A stretch of DNA of 64,000 bases from DATGMB01 sp035293845 (GTDB lineage: Bacteria > Acidobacteriota > Terriglobia > Bryobacterales > Bryobacteraceae). The stretch covers positions 81,174-145,173 of the forward strand of contig DATGMB010000172.1 in NCBI GenBank assembly GCA_035293845.1. The letters are read 5' to 3'. The notes under the pieces were generated by a model, which saw nothing but the letters and a program-made list of their open reading frames with translations, was not told the DNA's origin and made no database searches. Below are positions 18,191 through 30,540 of this stretch, in pieces. A program made the translations under genes and the position numbers. Positions within the stretch are counted from its first letter, which is position 1. The number at the start of each line of letters is the position of its first letter.

Positions 18191-18256
18191 CGACGTCGAG
18201 GGGAGCGGTGGGCCGGGCGGCTGAAAATGAAGGCCGCCTGGCGCTATGCTGGCATC

Positions 18257-18754
18257 ATGGTCTCGCCCCCGGTCCTCCCGATGCTCGAGAATCTGGCGGC
18301 GTGGCCGTTTTGCTTCGATCCGCCAATCGTCAACATCGAACATAACGAGTGGGTCTACCGGAAGCAGACCTGGTCGGAAATCCTGGTGGCGAACTGCCGA
18401 ACCGCCGAGGAGATCTGGATTCCGCGCCGCTTCATCGGCGAAATTCCGCCCGGCGGCGGTATCGTCGCGCTCACGCGAGAGCTGGAATACAGGGGCGGCG
18501 CGGTTTGGCCTTCGCGCCAGTGTGTCCTCCAGATGCCCGCCGCCGCGGCGCGGCCGGCCGAATCCACCGTCCCGCGATCGAGCCCCGCTCCGGTTGTCGG
18601 TATCCGGCTCGACGGCCCCCCGGGCCGGCGTCCCTTTCGGTTGATCGGCATCGCCGTGCTGGCGGCCCTCGGCCTCTATGCGCTCGCCGTCAACTTCAAC
18701 CGGGCCGGGGAACCGCGGCACCGCAATTCTCCTCCGGCCGCTACGGGCCCGTGA
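18257..18754 (+). CDS. Hypothetical protein with C-terminal membrane helix
   Basis: The 165-residue frame from ATG 18257 has no recognised domain. The N-terminal part (PPVLPMLENLAAWPFCFDPPIVNIEH) and middle (ILVANCRTAEEIWIPRRFIGE, ALTRELEYRGGAVWPSR) look soluble, and one hydrophobic helix lies near residues 125-145 (RLIGIAVLAALGLYALAV). A tail-anchored cytosolic protein is likely. It could be unrelated to its PilZ neighbour, which ends 66 bp upstream. Confidence 0.5.
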   Translation: MVSPPVLPMLENLAAWPFCFDPPIVNIEHNEWVYRKQTWSEILVANCRTAEEIWIPRRFIGEIPPGGGIVALTRELEYRGGAVWPSRQCVLQMPAAAARPAESTVPRSSPAPVVGIRLDGPPGRRPFRLIGIAVLAALGLYALAVNFNRAGEPRHRNSPPAATGP

Positions 18755-18785
18755 TCGTCATGAAATCCGCATGGATCGGCCGGGC

Positions 18786-18955
18786 CGGGGCATGCCCGGC
18801 ACCTGCGGGGTTGCTGCGACGTGGCTGTTCCGGTTGCGCACCGCTTCCAAGCGAGGCCCCGGCGTAGCCGGCACCGCACCCTGATTCCGCTCGCTGACTG
18901 CCACCCTCGCGGGGAAAGCCGGCATTACCGGCGCCGGGCGGGCATGCCGGGCCCT
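18786..18955. other. Intergenic GC palindromes between convergent genes
   Basis: About 200 bp separate the convergent hypothetical and TMTC-like genes. Two near-palindromes, CCGGGGCATGCCCGG (18786-18800) and GGGCGGGCATGCCGGGCCC (18937-18955), share a GGGCATGCC core, and a CCGGCATTACCGGCGCCGG block lies between. They may act as bidirectional transcript ends. No T-run follows, so classical rho-independent termination is unlikely. Confidence 0.35.
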
Positions 18956-20492
18956 ACGGGTTTGCGGAAAGGTGCTCGCGCGCCGTCCGCGCATCCGCGC
19001 CGCTAAGACCGATGCGCAGCGCCTCTTCGAATTCCTTGCGGGCTTCGGCCGCGCGTCCGAGGCGTTCGAGATCCAGGCCGAGGTGGAACCGCGCATCGGC
19101 GTAAGCGGGAAAATAGCGGATCGCGGCGGCGAAATGGTCCGCGGCCGCGGCCAAGTCGCCGGTGCGCTCGAGACACAGCGCGTAGGCATTCTGCGCGATG
19201 AAATAGTCGGGCTCGAGCCGCACGGCCTCGGCGTGGTGCGGAAGGGACTCCGCGTAGCGCCCGCGGCCGTCGAGCGCCGAAGCGAGATAATGCTGCGCGG
19301 CGGGATTTCCGCCCGTGACGACGATCGCGTTCTCCCATACCGCGACGCTATCCCGCCACGTGCCGATGTGCACGAGCGACGCCGCCGCGCACGCCGCCAC
19401 AGCGGCCGCCGCTGCCGTGGCGGCGAGCGCCCGCCGGTACTTGAGCAATTCCGCGCCGCCCCACACCGCCATCAGAGTGAGGCCGATCGAGGGCAGATAC
19501 GTAAACCGGTCCGCCATCGCCTGACGCCCGACCTGCACCACGCCAATGGGCGGCAGAATCGCCACCATGAACCATGCCCATCCCGCCAGAAGATACGGAA
19601 ACCGCATCCTCCACCGGAAAACCGCGAGTGTCACGGCGGCCAGCAGCGCCGCCGCGGCTACCGGCTGCCAGAGCGGAATTGCCAGCCGGTACGGATACAG
19701 GATCGCGAGATGCCGCGGCCACAGCGTGATCGCGAGATATGCCGCATAGTTCACGAGGGCGTTCGCGATGCGATGGCCCAGCGGGATTCGGGCCGCCCAG
19801 TTGAGCGAACCCATGTGGCTGGTGCCGAGATACGTCACCGCGAGCGTCACCAGCGCCATCATCGCAAGCGGCAGTTTTTCCGCCCACGCGCGCCGCTTGA
19901 GCGGCCACGAATCGAGCACGGCGAGCAGCACCGGGAGCGTGATCAGCATCGGCTTGGACATCAGCCCGCAGGCGAACGCGGCCAGCACCGCCAGGTACCG
20001 CCCGTCGCCGGGCCTCTCCACATACCAGAGGTAAGCCCGCACCGTCACCAGGCACCACAACGTGCTGAGAACGTCCTTGCGTTCCGCGATCCATACCACC
20101 GATTCCAGGCGCAGGGGATGCACCGCGAAGAGCGCCGCCAGTACGGCGCTGCGCCAGAAGGCGCCGGTCAGTCGGCGGAAGATCAGGAACACGAGGATGC
20201 AATTGGCGATGTGCAGGATTACATTGCCCAGGTGATGCCATCCGGGACGGAGGCCGAAGAGCTGGCAGTCCAGCATGTGGGAGAGCCAGGTCAGCGGCTG
20301 CCAGTAGAAATAATCGATGCTGGTAAAAGCCCAGCGGATGCCCTGCCCGGTGAAGCCGCCGCGCACCCAGGCATTCTCCGAAACATAAGCGTTGTCGTCG
20401 TAGTTGATGAAGTCGAAATGAGCCGCCTGGCCGAAAACGATCAGGCACAGCGCGGCGAGCGCCACGGCCAAGCGGATATCCCGGCGGTCCAC
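18954..20492 (-). CDS. TMTC-like membrane protein with C-terminal TPRs
   Basis: The 512-residue protein has about 10 membrane helices in the first 390 residues and two to three tetratricopeptide repeats after them (AAQHYLASALDGRGRYAESL, AQNAYALCLERTGDLAAAADH, ADARFHLGLDLERLGRAAEA). FDFINYDDNAYV (26-37), just after helix 1, holds the acidic pair found at the catalytic loop of GT-C mannosyltransferases, and HPLRLESVVWIAERKDVLS is the signature of the DUF1736/TMTC type. It may transfer sugar from a lipid carrier to a secreted protein (inference). Confidence 0.75.
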   Translation of the reverse strand: MDRRDIRLAVALAALCLIVFGQAAHFDFINYDDNAYVSENAWVRGGFTGQGIRWAFTSIDYFYWQPLTWLSHMLDCQLFGLRPGWHHLGNVILHIANCILVFLIFRRLTGAFWRSAVLAALFAVHPLRLESVVWIAERKDVLSTLWCLVTVRAYLWYVERPGDGRYLAVLAAFACGLMSKPMLITLPVLLAVLDSWPLKRRAWAEKLPLAMMALVTLAVTYLGTSHMGSLNWAARIPLGHRIANALVNYAAYLAITLWPRHLAILYPYRLAIPLWQPVAAAALLAAVTLAVFRWRMRFPYLLAGWAWFMVAILPPIGVVQVGRQAMADRFTYLPSIGLTLMAVWGGAELLKYRRALAATAAAAAVAACAAASLVHIGTWRDSVAVWENAIVVTGGNPAAQHYLASALDGRGRYAESLPHHAEAVRLEPDYFIAQNAYALCLERTGDLAAAADHFAAAIRYFPAYADARFHLGLDLERLGRAAEARKEFEEALRIGLSGADARTAREHLSANP

Positions 20493-20854
20493 CTAACGCC
20501 GCTCCCCGGCGCGGTGCGCCTCCGATGGCGGCGATAGCAACCCGGCGCACCGTTCCGGCATCTCAATCATTAGGGGCTGAAAAGGCCTCTCGGTCCGCCG
20601 GTTCGGACCCAGCCACGCCGCACGCATCCCTTCGCCCCGCACCGCCGCTTCGGCTCCCTCCGTCGCACGTCTGCGGGCTACGGCGCGATATTTGGCGATC
20701 CGCATGCTCATCGCTCCGTAGCAGGATAGCAGACCTGTGCGGTGGGTCACGAAACAGCTCGAAAGAGCCGGTAACTGCGCCGCCGGGATGCTGCGCCCGT
20801 CTAGACATGGGGACCGGAAGGACCATGGCGTAACCCTCCGCCGGCAGGATTCAC
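20493..20854. other. Intergenic region before the RND operon
   Basis: This 360-bp stretch contains no frame with convincing codon use, and I found no repeat or RNA gene in it. It must hold the promoter of the efflux operon and the start region of the divergent TMTC-like gene. A short minus-strand frame (start about 20711) is arginine- and alanine-rich and was not accepted. Confidence 0.4.
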
Positions 20855-22282
20855 ATGATCGAGCAAAAAATCAACGGACGCCCAGATGCTCCACCGGCTG
20901 CGAACGGCGGGAGCAAGACGATTCCTGAATCGCTCAGGCAGCAGACCCGGCCCGCCGGCCGCTCGCAGTCTCCGCGCCGCCGCAGCTTCACCTGGGTGTG
21001 GCTTCTACTGCTGGGCGCGGCCGGCTTCATCGGCTTCCGCTCCTACCAGACCGTCCACCAGAAAAACGCGCAGGCCGCCACGGCTCAGGAGAAGAAGCTG
21101 GCCAACCGCTCGATTACGGTCTCCGCGACGGCGGCACGGCGTGGGGACATTCCGATTTATCTGCGCGGCCTCGGCAATGTGGTGGCCTATAACACAGTCA
21201 ACGTAAAGCCGCGCGTGGACGGCCCGATTGTGCAGGTGAACTTCCGCGAAGGGCAGTACGTGCAGAAGGACCAGGTGCTGGTGGAGATCGATCCGCGTCC
21301 TTACCAGGCGGCGCTCGCCCAGGCCAACGGCGCGCTGGCCCGCGACGAGGCGCTGGCCAACGATGCCAAAGTCAACCTCGCCCGTTACCAGAAGCTGTGG
21401 GATGAGCAGGTGATTGCCAAGCAGCAGCTCGATACGCAGGCCGCGCAGGTGGGCCAGTACAACGGCAACATCGAGGCAGACAAGGCGAGTATCGAAACCG
21501 CGCAGCTCAACCTGAGCTTCTGCAAAGTGCGCGCGCCGATCGCCGGCCGTATCGGCCTGCGCCAGGTGGATATCGGAAACATCGTGCACGCAAGCGACAC
21601 CACCCCGCTCGCCGTGATCACGCAAGTGCAACCCATCGCGGTGCTGTTCACGATCCCCGCCGACCAGCTCCAGCCGGTGCTGGCCAAGCTGCGCGCCGGC
21701 GCGCGCCTGCCCGTCTTTGCCTACGACCGCGCCGACGTCAGCCAGATCGCCGCCGGCACGCTCGAGACGGTCGATAACCAGATCGATCCCACCACCGGCA
21801 CGTCGCGGCTGAAGGCGATCTTCCAGAACGAGGACGGCGCATTGTTCCCGCAGCAGTTCGTCAACTGCCGCCTGCTGCTCGAAACCCGGCGCGGGGTGGT
21901 GCTGATCCCCTCGGCCGCGGTGCAGCTCGGGCCCCAGGGGTCCTACGTCTATGTGGTGAATGCCGATAGGACCGTCAGCATGCGGACCATCCAGCAGGGC
22001 GCGACGGAAGGCAGCGTGGTGCAGATCACCAGCGGCCTCGCGCCGGGCGAACTCGTCGTCACGGATGGCCAGGACAAGCTGCAGGAAGGCAGCAAGGTGC
22101 AGGTTCGCACCGGCGCCGGGCCGGCCGCCAGGCCCGTGCAGCAGACCCAGGCGCTGCCGCCGGTTCCGCCGCCCAATCCGACCGCGGCGCCGCCCAAGGG
22201 AGCCGCGGCGCTGCTCAACGGCCGCGGCTCAGCAGGCAGCGCGGACCGCGGCGCCGGGCGGGGAAGGCGCGGCGCCCAATGA
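20855..22282 (+). CDS. RND efflux periplasmic adaptor (MdtA-like)
   Basis: The 475-residue protein has one membrane anchor near residues 46-62 ([15 protein letters not shown]), a lipoyl half-domain ([32 protein letters not shown]), a coiled coil of about 90 residues, the second lipoyl half ([21 protein letters not shown]), and a proline/alanine-rich tail of about 50 residues. It links the inner-membrane pump to an outer-membrane channel. The gene overlaps the first permease gene by 4 bp. A conserved order adaptor-pump-pump matches mdtABC. Confidence 0.88.
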   Translation: MIEQKINGRPDAPPAANGGSKTIPESLRQQTRPAGRSQSPRRRSFTWVWLLLLGAAGFIGFRSYQTVHQKNAQAATAQEKKLANRSITVSATAARRGDIPIYLRGLGNVVAYNTVNVKPRVDGPIVQVNFREGQYVQKDQVLVEIDPRPYQAALAQANGALARDEALANDAKVNLARYQKLWDEQVIAKQQLDTQAAQVGQYNGNIEADKASIETAQLNLSFCKVRAPIAGRIGLRQVDIGNIVHASDTTPLAVITQVQPIAVLFTIPADQLQPVLAKLRAGARLPVFAYDRADVSQIAAGTLETVDNQIDPTTGTSRLKAIFQNEDGALFPQQFVNCRLLLETRRGVVLIPSAAVQLGPQGSYVYVVNADRTVSMRTIQQGATEGSVVQITSGLAPGELVVTDGQDKLQEGSKVQVRTGAGPAARPVQQTQALPPVPPPNPTAAPPKGAAALLNGRGSAGSADRGAGRGRRGAQ

Positions 22283-25200
22283 GCCCGTCGCGGCCGTTTA
22301 TTCTCCGGCCCGTCGCGACATCGCTGCTGATGGCGGGGATTCTGCTGGCGGGCTTCGTCGCCTACAAGCAGCTTCCGGTTTCCGCGCTGCCGGAAGTCGA
22401 TTACCCGACTATTCAAGTCCAAACCTTCTATCCCGGCGCGAGCCCGGAGGTGATGGCATCCTCGGTCACGGCGCCGCTCGAGCGGCAGTTCGGGCAGGTG
22501 CCGGGACTGAAGCAGATGACCTCGATCAGCTCCTTCGGCAGCTCGACCATCGTGCTCCAGTTCGACCTGAACCTGAACGTCGACGTGGCCGAACAGCAGG
22601 TGCAGGCCTCCATCAACGCCGCGGGGACTTACCTGCCGGCGAATCTCCCCAACCCGCCGATCTACAGCAAGAGCAACCCCGCCGATGCTCCGGTCCTCAC
22701 GCTCGCGCTGACTTCGGACGCCATGCCGCTCACCAAGGTCGAGGACTTCGCCGATACCACGCTGGCGCAGAAGATCTCCCAGCTTCCCGGCGTGGGCCTG
22801 GTGACGATCGGCGGCGGGCAGCGGCCGGCGGTGCGCATCCAGGCCAATCCGGACGCCCTGGCCTCCTACGGCATGAGCCTCGACGACCTGCGCACCGCGC
22901 TCGGGCAGGCGAACGTCAACCAGGCCAAGGGCAACCTCGAAAACAGCCGCCAATCCTTCACCATCGGGGATAACGACCAGCTGACGTCGGCGGCGCAATA
23001 CAGCAGCATCGTCATCGCCTACAAGAACGGCCGCCCAATCCGACTTTCTGACGTGGCACAGGCGGTGGACGGCGCGGAAAACGTGCGGCAGGCCGCGTGG
23101 ATGAACACCACGCCGGCGGTGGTCGTCAACATTCAGCGGCAGCCCGGCGCCAACATCATCAACGTCGTGGATAGCATCGAGCGGCTGCTGCCGCAGCTCA
23201 AGGCCACGCTGCCGCAGGCGGTGCACGTGCAGGTGCTGACCGACCGCACTACCACCATCCGCGCTTCGGTGGCGGACGTGCAGTTCGAGCTCATGCTCAC
23301 CATCGCGCTGGTCGTGATGGTGATCTTTCTGTTCCTGCGCAGCCTCTCCGCGACCGTCATCCCGAGCATCGCCGTGCCTCTTTCGATCGTCGGCACGTTC
23401 GGCGTGATGTACCTGCTCGGCTACAGCCTGAACAACCTCACCCTGATGGCGCTTACGATTTCGACCGGCTTCGTGGTCGACGACGCCATCGTGATGATCG
23501 AGAACATCTCGCGCTTCATCGAAATGGGAGATTCGCCGCTGCAGGCAGCGCTGAAAGGCTCCGAGCAGATCGGCTTCACCATCGTTTCGCTGACGGTTTC
23601 GCTGATCGCAGTGCTGATTCCGCTGCTGTTCATGGGCGACATCGTGGGGCGGCTGTTCCGCGAATTCGCCATCACGCTGGCGGTCACGATCCTGGTCTCG
23701 GCATTCGTCTCCCTGACCCTGACCCCGATGATGTCGGCGCTGCTGCTGCGGCACCGGCCCGCCGCGCAGCAGGGCTGGTTCTATCGCACTTCGGAGCGGT
23801 TCTTCGATCGGGCGATCGCATTCTACGGCCGCACCCTGGCGTTCGTGATGCGCTACCGCCGCACCACCCTGCTGGTGACGATCGCGACGCTGGCCGGCAC
23901 GATTCTCCTCTATATCTACGTACCCAAGGGCTTCTTCCCGGTGCAGGACACCGGCGTGATCATGGGCGTCTCGCAGGCGCCCGAGACCGTCTCCTTCGAT
24001 GCCATGGAGCAGCGGCAGGAGGCGCTCGCCAGAGTCATCCTGCAGGATCCGGCCGTCCAGTCGCTTTCTTCGTTCATCGGCATCGACGGCACGAACGCCA
24101 CCATGAACAGCGGGCGCATTCAGATCAACCTCAAGCCGCTCGATCAGCGCGACGCCAACGCCAGCGAGATCATCCGCCGCCTGGCGCCGAAGCTGGCTGC
24201 GGTAGACGGCATCACGCTCTACATGCAGCCGGTGCAGGACCTCAGCATCGACGCGCGGGTGGCGCGAACGCAGTTCCAATACAGCCTGGAGGACGCCAAC
24301 GCCAGCGAGCTCGCCGACTGGGTGCCGCGCCTCATGGAGGCGCTGCAAAAGAGCCCGAAGCTCACCGATGTCGCAAGCGACATGCAGAACGGCGGCATGC
24401 GCGAGCTGCTCGCCATCGACCGCGACAGCGCCGCGCGCTTCGGCATCACGCCGCAGGCCATCGACGATACGCTCTACGACGCGTTCGGCCAGCGCCAGGT
24501 CTCGACCATCTTCACGCAGTTGAACCAGTATCACGTGGTGCTGGAGGCCTACCCGCGCCTGCAGCGCAACCCCGGCGACCTCGCCCACATCTTCGTCAAA
24601 TCCGCCAACAACACGCAGGTGCCGCTGAGCGAGTTCGTGCATTTCGAAACCACGAACACGCCGCTCGTCATCAACCACCAGGGGCAGTTCCCCGTGGTGA
24701 CGCTCTCGTTCAATCTCGCGCCCGGAGTTTCGCTGGGGCAGGCGGTCGACGTGATTCACCAGGCCGAGCAGCAGATCGGCTTTCCGGCAAGCATTCAGGC
24801 CAGCTTCCAGGGCACGGCGCAGGCCTTCCAGAATTCGCTGGCCAACGAGCCCATGCTGATCCTCGCCGCGCTGGTGACCGTGTACATCGTGCTCGGGGTG
24901 CTGTACGAGAGCTACATCCACCCGGTGACGATCCTCTCCACGCTGCCCTCGGCGGGCGTCGGCGCGATCCTGGCGCTGCTCCTCACCGGGAACGATTTCA
25001 ATGTGATTTCGCTGATCGGGATCATCCTGCTGATTGGCATCGTGAAGAAGAACGCGATCATGATGATCGATTTCGCGCTCGAAGCCGAGCGCGAGCAGGG
25101 CCATTCGCCCGAGGAATCCATCTACCAGGCCTGCCTGCTGCGTTTCCGCCCGATCATGATGACGACCATGGCGGCGCTGCTCGGCGGGCTGCCGCTCGCG

Positions 25201-25410
25201 TTCGGCGCGGGCACCGGCTCGGAGCTGCGGCGCCCGTTGGGCATCACGATCGTCGGCGGGTTGATCCTCAGCCAGATCCTGACGCTGTATACGACCCCCG
25301 TGGTCTACCTGTACTTCGACCGCCTGGCCCGGCGTCTTCGCGGCGCGCGCGAGCCCTACGGCGGGGCCTCTCCGCACGTACAGCCAGCCGGGCCGGTGGA
25401 GGAGATGTAA
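22279..25410 (+). CDS. RND multidrug efflux permease (MdtB-like)
   Basis: The 1043-residue inner-membrane pump has the HAE1-type RND layout: helix 1, a large periplasmic loop, helices 2-6 with [11 protein letters not shown] (the D401-D402 proton-relay pair), a second loop, and helices 7-12 with [15 protein letters not shown]. It exports amphipathic compounds using the proton gradient. Residues 1-410 align without gaps with the next permease. Length fits MdtB (1040). It is translationally coupled to the adaptor. Confidence 0.9.
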   Translation: MSPSRPFILRPVATSLLMAGILLAGFVAYKQLPVSALPEVDYPTIQVQTFYPGASPEVMASSVTAPLERQFGQVPGLKQMTSISSFGSSTIVLQFDLNLNVDVAEQQVQASINAAGTYLPANLPNPPIYSKSNPADAPVLTLALTSDAMPLTKVEDFADTTLAQKISQLPGVGLVTIGGGQRPAVRIQANPDALASYGMSLDDLRTALGQANVNQAKGNLENSRQSFTIGDNDQLTSAAQYSSIVIAYKNGRPIRLSDVAQAVDGAENVRQAAWMNTTPAVVVNIQRQPGANIINVVDSIERLLPQLKATLPQAVHVQVLTDRTTTIRASVADVQFELMLTIALVVMVIFLFLRSLSATVIPSIAVPLSIVGTFGVMYLLGYSLNNLTLMALTISTGFVVDDAIVMIENISRFIEMGDSPLQAALKGSEQIGFTIVSLTVSLIAVLIPLLFMGDIVGRLFREFAITLAVTILVSAFVSLTLTPMMSALLLRHRPAAQQGWFYRTSERFFDRAIAFYGRTLAFVMRYRRTTLLVTIATLAGTILLYIYVPKGFFPVQDTGVIMGVSQAPETVSFDAMEQRQEALARVILQDPAVQSLSSFIGIDGTNATMNSGRIQINLKPLDQRDANASEIIRRLAPKLAAVDGITLYMQPVQDLSIDARVARTQFQYSLEDANASELADWVPRLMEALQKSPKLTDVASDMQNGGMRELLAIDRDSAARFGITPQAIDDTLYDAFGQRQVSTIFTQLNQYHVVLEAYPRLQRNPGDLAHIFVKSANNTQVPLSEFVHFETTNTPLVINHQGQFPVVTLSFNLAPGVSLGQAVDVIHQAEQQIGFPASIQASFQGTAQAFQNSLANEPMLILAALVTVYIVLGVLYESYIHPVTILSTLPSAGVGAILALLLTGNDFNVISLIGIILLIGIVKKNAIMMIDFALEAEREQGHSPEESIYQACLLRFRPIMMTTMAALLGGLPLAFGAGTGSELRRPLGITIVGGLILSQILTLYTTPVVYLYFDRLARRLRGAREPYGGASPHVQPAGPVEEM

Positions 25411-25422
25411 GGGCGGCCCACG

Positions 25423-28521
<3,099 letters not shown>

Positions 28522-28649
28522 AAGCACTGTTTTGCACCCGGTCCGCCCGGCGCCAGCGCTCGCCATGATGCCGGGTGTCACGGTGACGTTCCAAAGCGGA
28601 GGCGTTGCGGATCATGTGCGTGCGTGACGTTCCCGTGGCTCAGAGCAGA

Positions 28650-28672
28650 ATTGCACAACCGTATTGTACAAT
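28650..28672 (+). promoter_or_regulatory. Candidate operator of the Phd/PIN module
   Basis: Two near-identical boxes, ATTGCACAA (28650-28658) and ATTGTACAAT (28663-28672), lie just before the antitoxin start at 28679. The second is a perfect 10-bp palindrome. Phd-type antitoxins repress their own promoter by binding such short palindromes, so autoregulation is likely. Confidence 0.45.
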
Positions 28673-28678
28673 TAGGTC

Positions 28679-28897
28679 GTGAAGCAACTGAACGTCTCCG
28701 ACTTCAGGGAACAATGCCTTTCTCTCCTCGACGAGCTTCCTCCGGACGGAGTGTTGGTGACCAAACGCGGACGCCCGGTTGCCCGAGTGCTGCCTGTTCG
28801 CGATAACGACGGTGACCTGATCGGGTCCCTCGCCGGCAAACTGCATATCAAGGGCGACATTTTCACAACGGGCGAGAAGTGGGATGCTGAATCTTGA
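28679..28897 (+). CDS. Phd/YefM-type antitoxin
   Basis: The 72-residue protein has the Phd/YefM opening MKQLNVSDFREQCLSLLDEL, then the strand VLVTKRGRPVARVLPV, as in antitoxins that pair with PIN toxins. It starts with GTG. The last 14 bp overlap the toxin gene. The antitoxin binds the toxin and, with it, the operator. Confidence 0.82.
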   Translation: MKQLNVSDFREQCLSLLDELPPDGVLVTKRGRPVARVLPVRDNDGDLIGSLAGKLHIKGDIFTTGEKWDAES

Positions 28898-29243
28898 TAC
28901 CCATATTTTGCTGTTTGCGCTGGAGGGGAAGCTGCGGCCGCGGGAGCGTGCCGTTCTCGCCGGGGAGCGTTGGGGCATCTCCGACATTGTCCTGTGGGAG
29001 ATTACCAAGCTCAGGCAGAATGGCCGAATTGACCTGGGCCTGGACAGCCCCGTCCTCGCGCGGGCGGTCAAGCGCCTGGTGATCTGGCCTATTGACCAGA
29101 AGGTATGCCGGGCGATGCTGTCCCTTGATTTTTCCAGCGACCCAGCCGATGAGTTGATCGCCGCCACCAGCCTGGCGCACGGCGTCCCGTTGCTGACCCG
29201 TGACCAGAAAATCCGCAAATCCAAGCTGCTGGCACTGGTTTGA
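28884..29243 (+). CDS. PIN-domain toxin (VapC-like ribonuclease)
   Basis: The 119-residue protein has the PIN acidic set: D5 in LDTHILLFAL, E39 in WEI, D89 in DPADELIAATS, and D107 in LTRDQKI. PIN toxins cleave RNA using Mg2+ at this cluster. Overlap with the antitoxin gene and small size make a type II toxin-antitoxin pair very likely. The role (stress response or plasmid/mobile element stability) is unknown; no mobile element is adjacent. Confidence 0.87.
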   Translation: MLNLDTHILLFALEGKLRPRERAVLAGERWGISDIVLWEITKLRQNGRIDLGLDSPVLARAVKRLVIWPIDQKVCRAMLSLDFSSDPADELIAATSLAHGVPLLTRDQKIRKSKLLALV

Positions 29244-29253
29244 CCGGGAATGC

Positions 29254-29850
29254 CTACTTCATCGTCCTTGCCCGCTCGAAATCGTCCTTCAGCTTGCCCG
29301 TAATCTTCTCCGCCACATCCGCGCTCGCGCCGCGGAACTTCGCGCCCTGGCTCTCCTGCACCGTGGCCCAGATCACATCCCCATCCTTATTCACCAGACG
29401 CACGGCCGCAATCGCCTCGTGCCGCCGGTCGGCCTCATGCATCGATTCGCTCTCGCCGGCGCCGATGCCGGCCGCAAAGCCGCGGCTGTCGCGGGTGGAG
29501 GTGGAGGCGCGGCCAATCCCGCCCGCGTAGGTATCGCTGCGCGTCGAGGCATTCGTATGAATGTTGATGCTATCGGACGAGTTGTGGACTTCCGTGAATA
29601 CCAGGTCTTCGGCGCCGCCGCGGAGAAACGTGTCGGCGCGCTGCTCGTTCTCCGTGACGATGAACAGGCCGCTCTCTTCGAGCGTGCTGATGAGGATCTC
29701 CCGCATCTGCGCGGCCGTTTCGCCGCCGGTCAGCCGGTCGACGTACACGCGCCGGATCGAGAGCAACTGGCGCAGCCCGGTCTCCACCGGCGCCAGCGGC
29801 TTCAGTATGGGGTCGCTGGCGGCAAGAACCAGAAGTAAGAACGGCAGCAT
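29254..29850 (-). CDS. Secreted protein of unknown function
   Basis: The 198-residue protein has a short signal peptide (MLPFLLLVLAAS). The middle holds IRRVYVDRLTGGETAAQMREIL and ESGLFIVTENEQRADTFLRG, a layout also seen in CsgG/LpoB-like periplasmic proteins, then a serine-rich glycine-rich stretch and a C-terminal AVRLVNKDGDVIWATVQESQG. I do not assign a function. It is 3 bp downstream of another secreted gene and likely shares its transcript. Confidence 0.55.
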   Translation of the reverse strand: MLPFLLLVLAASDPILKPLAPVETGLRQLLSIRRVYVDRLTGGETAAQMREILISTLEESGLFIVTENEQRADTFLRGGAEDLVFTEVHNSSDSINIHTNASTRSDTYAGGIGRASTSTRDSRGFAAGIGAGESESMHEADRRHEAIAAVRLVNKDGDVIWATVQESQGAKFRGASADVAEKITGKLKDDFERARTMK

Positions 29851-29853
29851 CGT

Positions 29854-30300
29854 TTAACCCTTTCCCTTGCGGGCTTCGTCGTCCTGGTATTCGACACGGC
29901 GGCCGGTCCGGGCTTCGAGCGACGACAGAACCGTGCGGATATCGCCCTTTTCGACGCGGAACACCAGCGCCTGCTGGTTGCCATCGCGATCGACATAGCC
30001 GATCGTCACGAAGTGCTTGCGGGACTTGCTGAGGAGCAGCAGCGGCGAGATGAGCACCGCCTCGGCATATCGCCGGCTGACGCTCTGGCCGTATTCGATC
30101 GTGTTGATGCGCCGGTAGTCGATCCGCAGCTCGACCGGACCGCTGAAGAAGAAAAGGGCGTCGGGGCGCGTGAGGTCGAGGCGGGCGGAAGATTTCGCGG
30201 AGATGCCCGCGGCGGTTCCACCGATATACTGGGCCTTGATGCGGGCTTCCGCCGCGGCCAGCACCACCGCGAGGGCGAGCAGGGGCACGAGGGGTTTCAT
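29854..30300 (-). CDS. Secreted protein of unknown function
   Basis: The 148-residue protein has a signal peptide of about 19 residues (MKPLVPLLALAVVLAAAEA). It then reads as a mostly beta fold with VELRIDYRRINTIEYGQSVS and HFVTIGYVDRDGNQQALVFRV. The pattern resembles a PH-like or GRAM-like domain, but this is only an impression. It pairs with the gene 3 bp downstream. Confidence 0.5.
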   Translation of the reverse strand: MKPLVPLLALAVVLAAAEARIKAQYIGGTAAGISAKSSARLDLTRPDALFFFSGPVELRIDYRRINTIEYGQSVSRRYAEAVLISPLLLLSKSRKHFVTIGYVDRDGNQQALVFRVEKGDIRTVLSSLEARTGRRVEYQDDEARKGKG

Positions 30301-30372
30301 GGGCGTCCGGGGATTAGTGCGGAGCGCGCGGGAAAAATCTCAGAAATTTTCGGGGCCCGGTCCGCCAGCCAA

Positions 30373-30540
30373 TCAGCAGCACTTCGCGCGCGCGTATTTG
30401 GCCGCCAGACGTTCCTCGCTGAAGCGGCGCCATTCCTCACGGGAATGCTCGCGGCCATGGGCCGCCAGATGGCGGGAGTAGGCGTTTTCGTCGCCAATTT
30501 CCCGCAGGATCGCCAATACCAGCCGTGCCAGCCGCCTCAT
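30373..30540 (-). CDS. YbdD/YjiX-family small protein
   Basis: The 55-residue protein starts at ATG 30540, which overlaps the cstA stop (ATGA). The sequence has the conserved YHxxH-type core as DENAYSRHLAAHGREH and the RRFSEERLAAKY end; this family (YbdD/YjiX) is always encoded right after cstA or btsT. It is thought to be a partner of the transporter. The frame is open for 28 more codons upstream, but those are antisense-like. Confidence 0.8.
   Translation of the reverse strand: MRRLARLVLAILREIGDENAYSRHLAAHGREHSREEWRRFSEERLAAKYARAKCC

Noticed and set aside
20525..20833. A 102-codon plus-strand frame upstream of the RND operon
   Set aside because: No ribosome site, no domain, and composition typical of non-coding GC-rich DNA.
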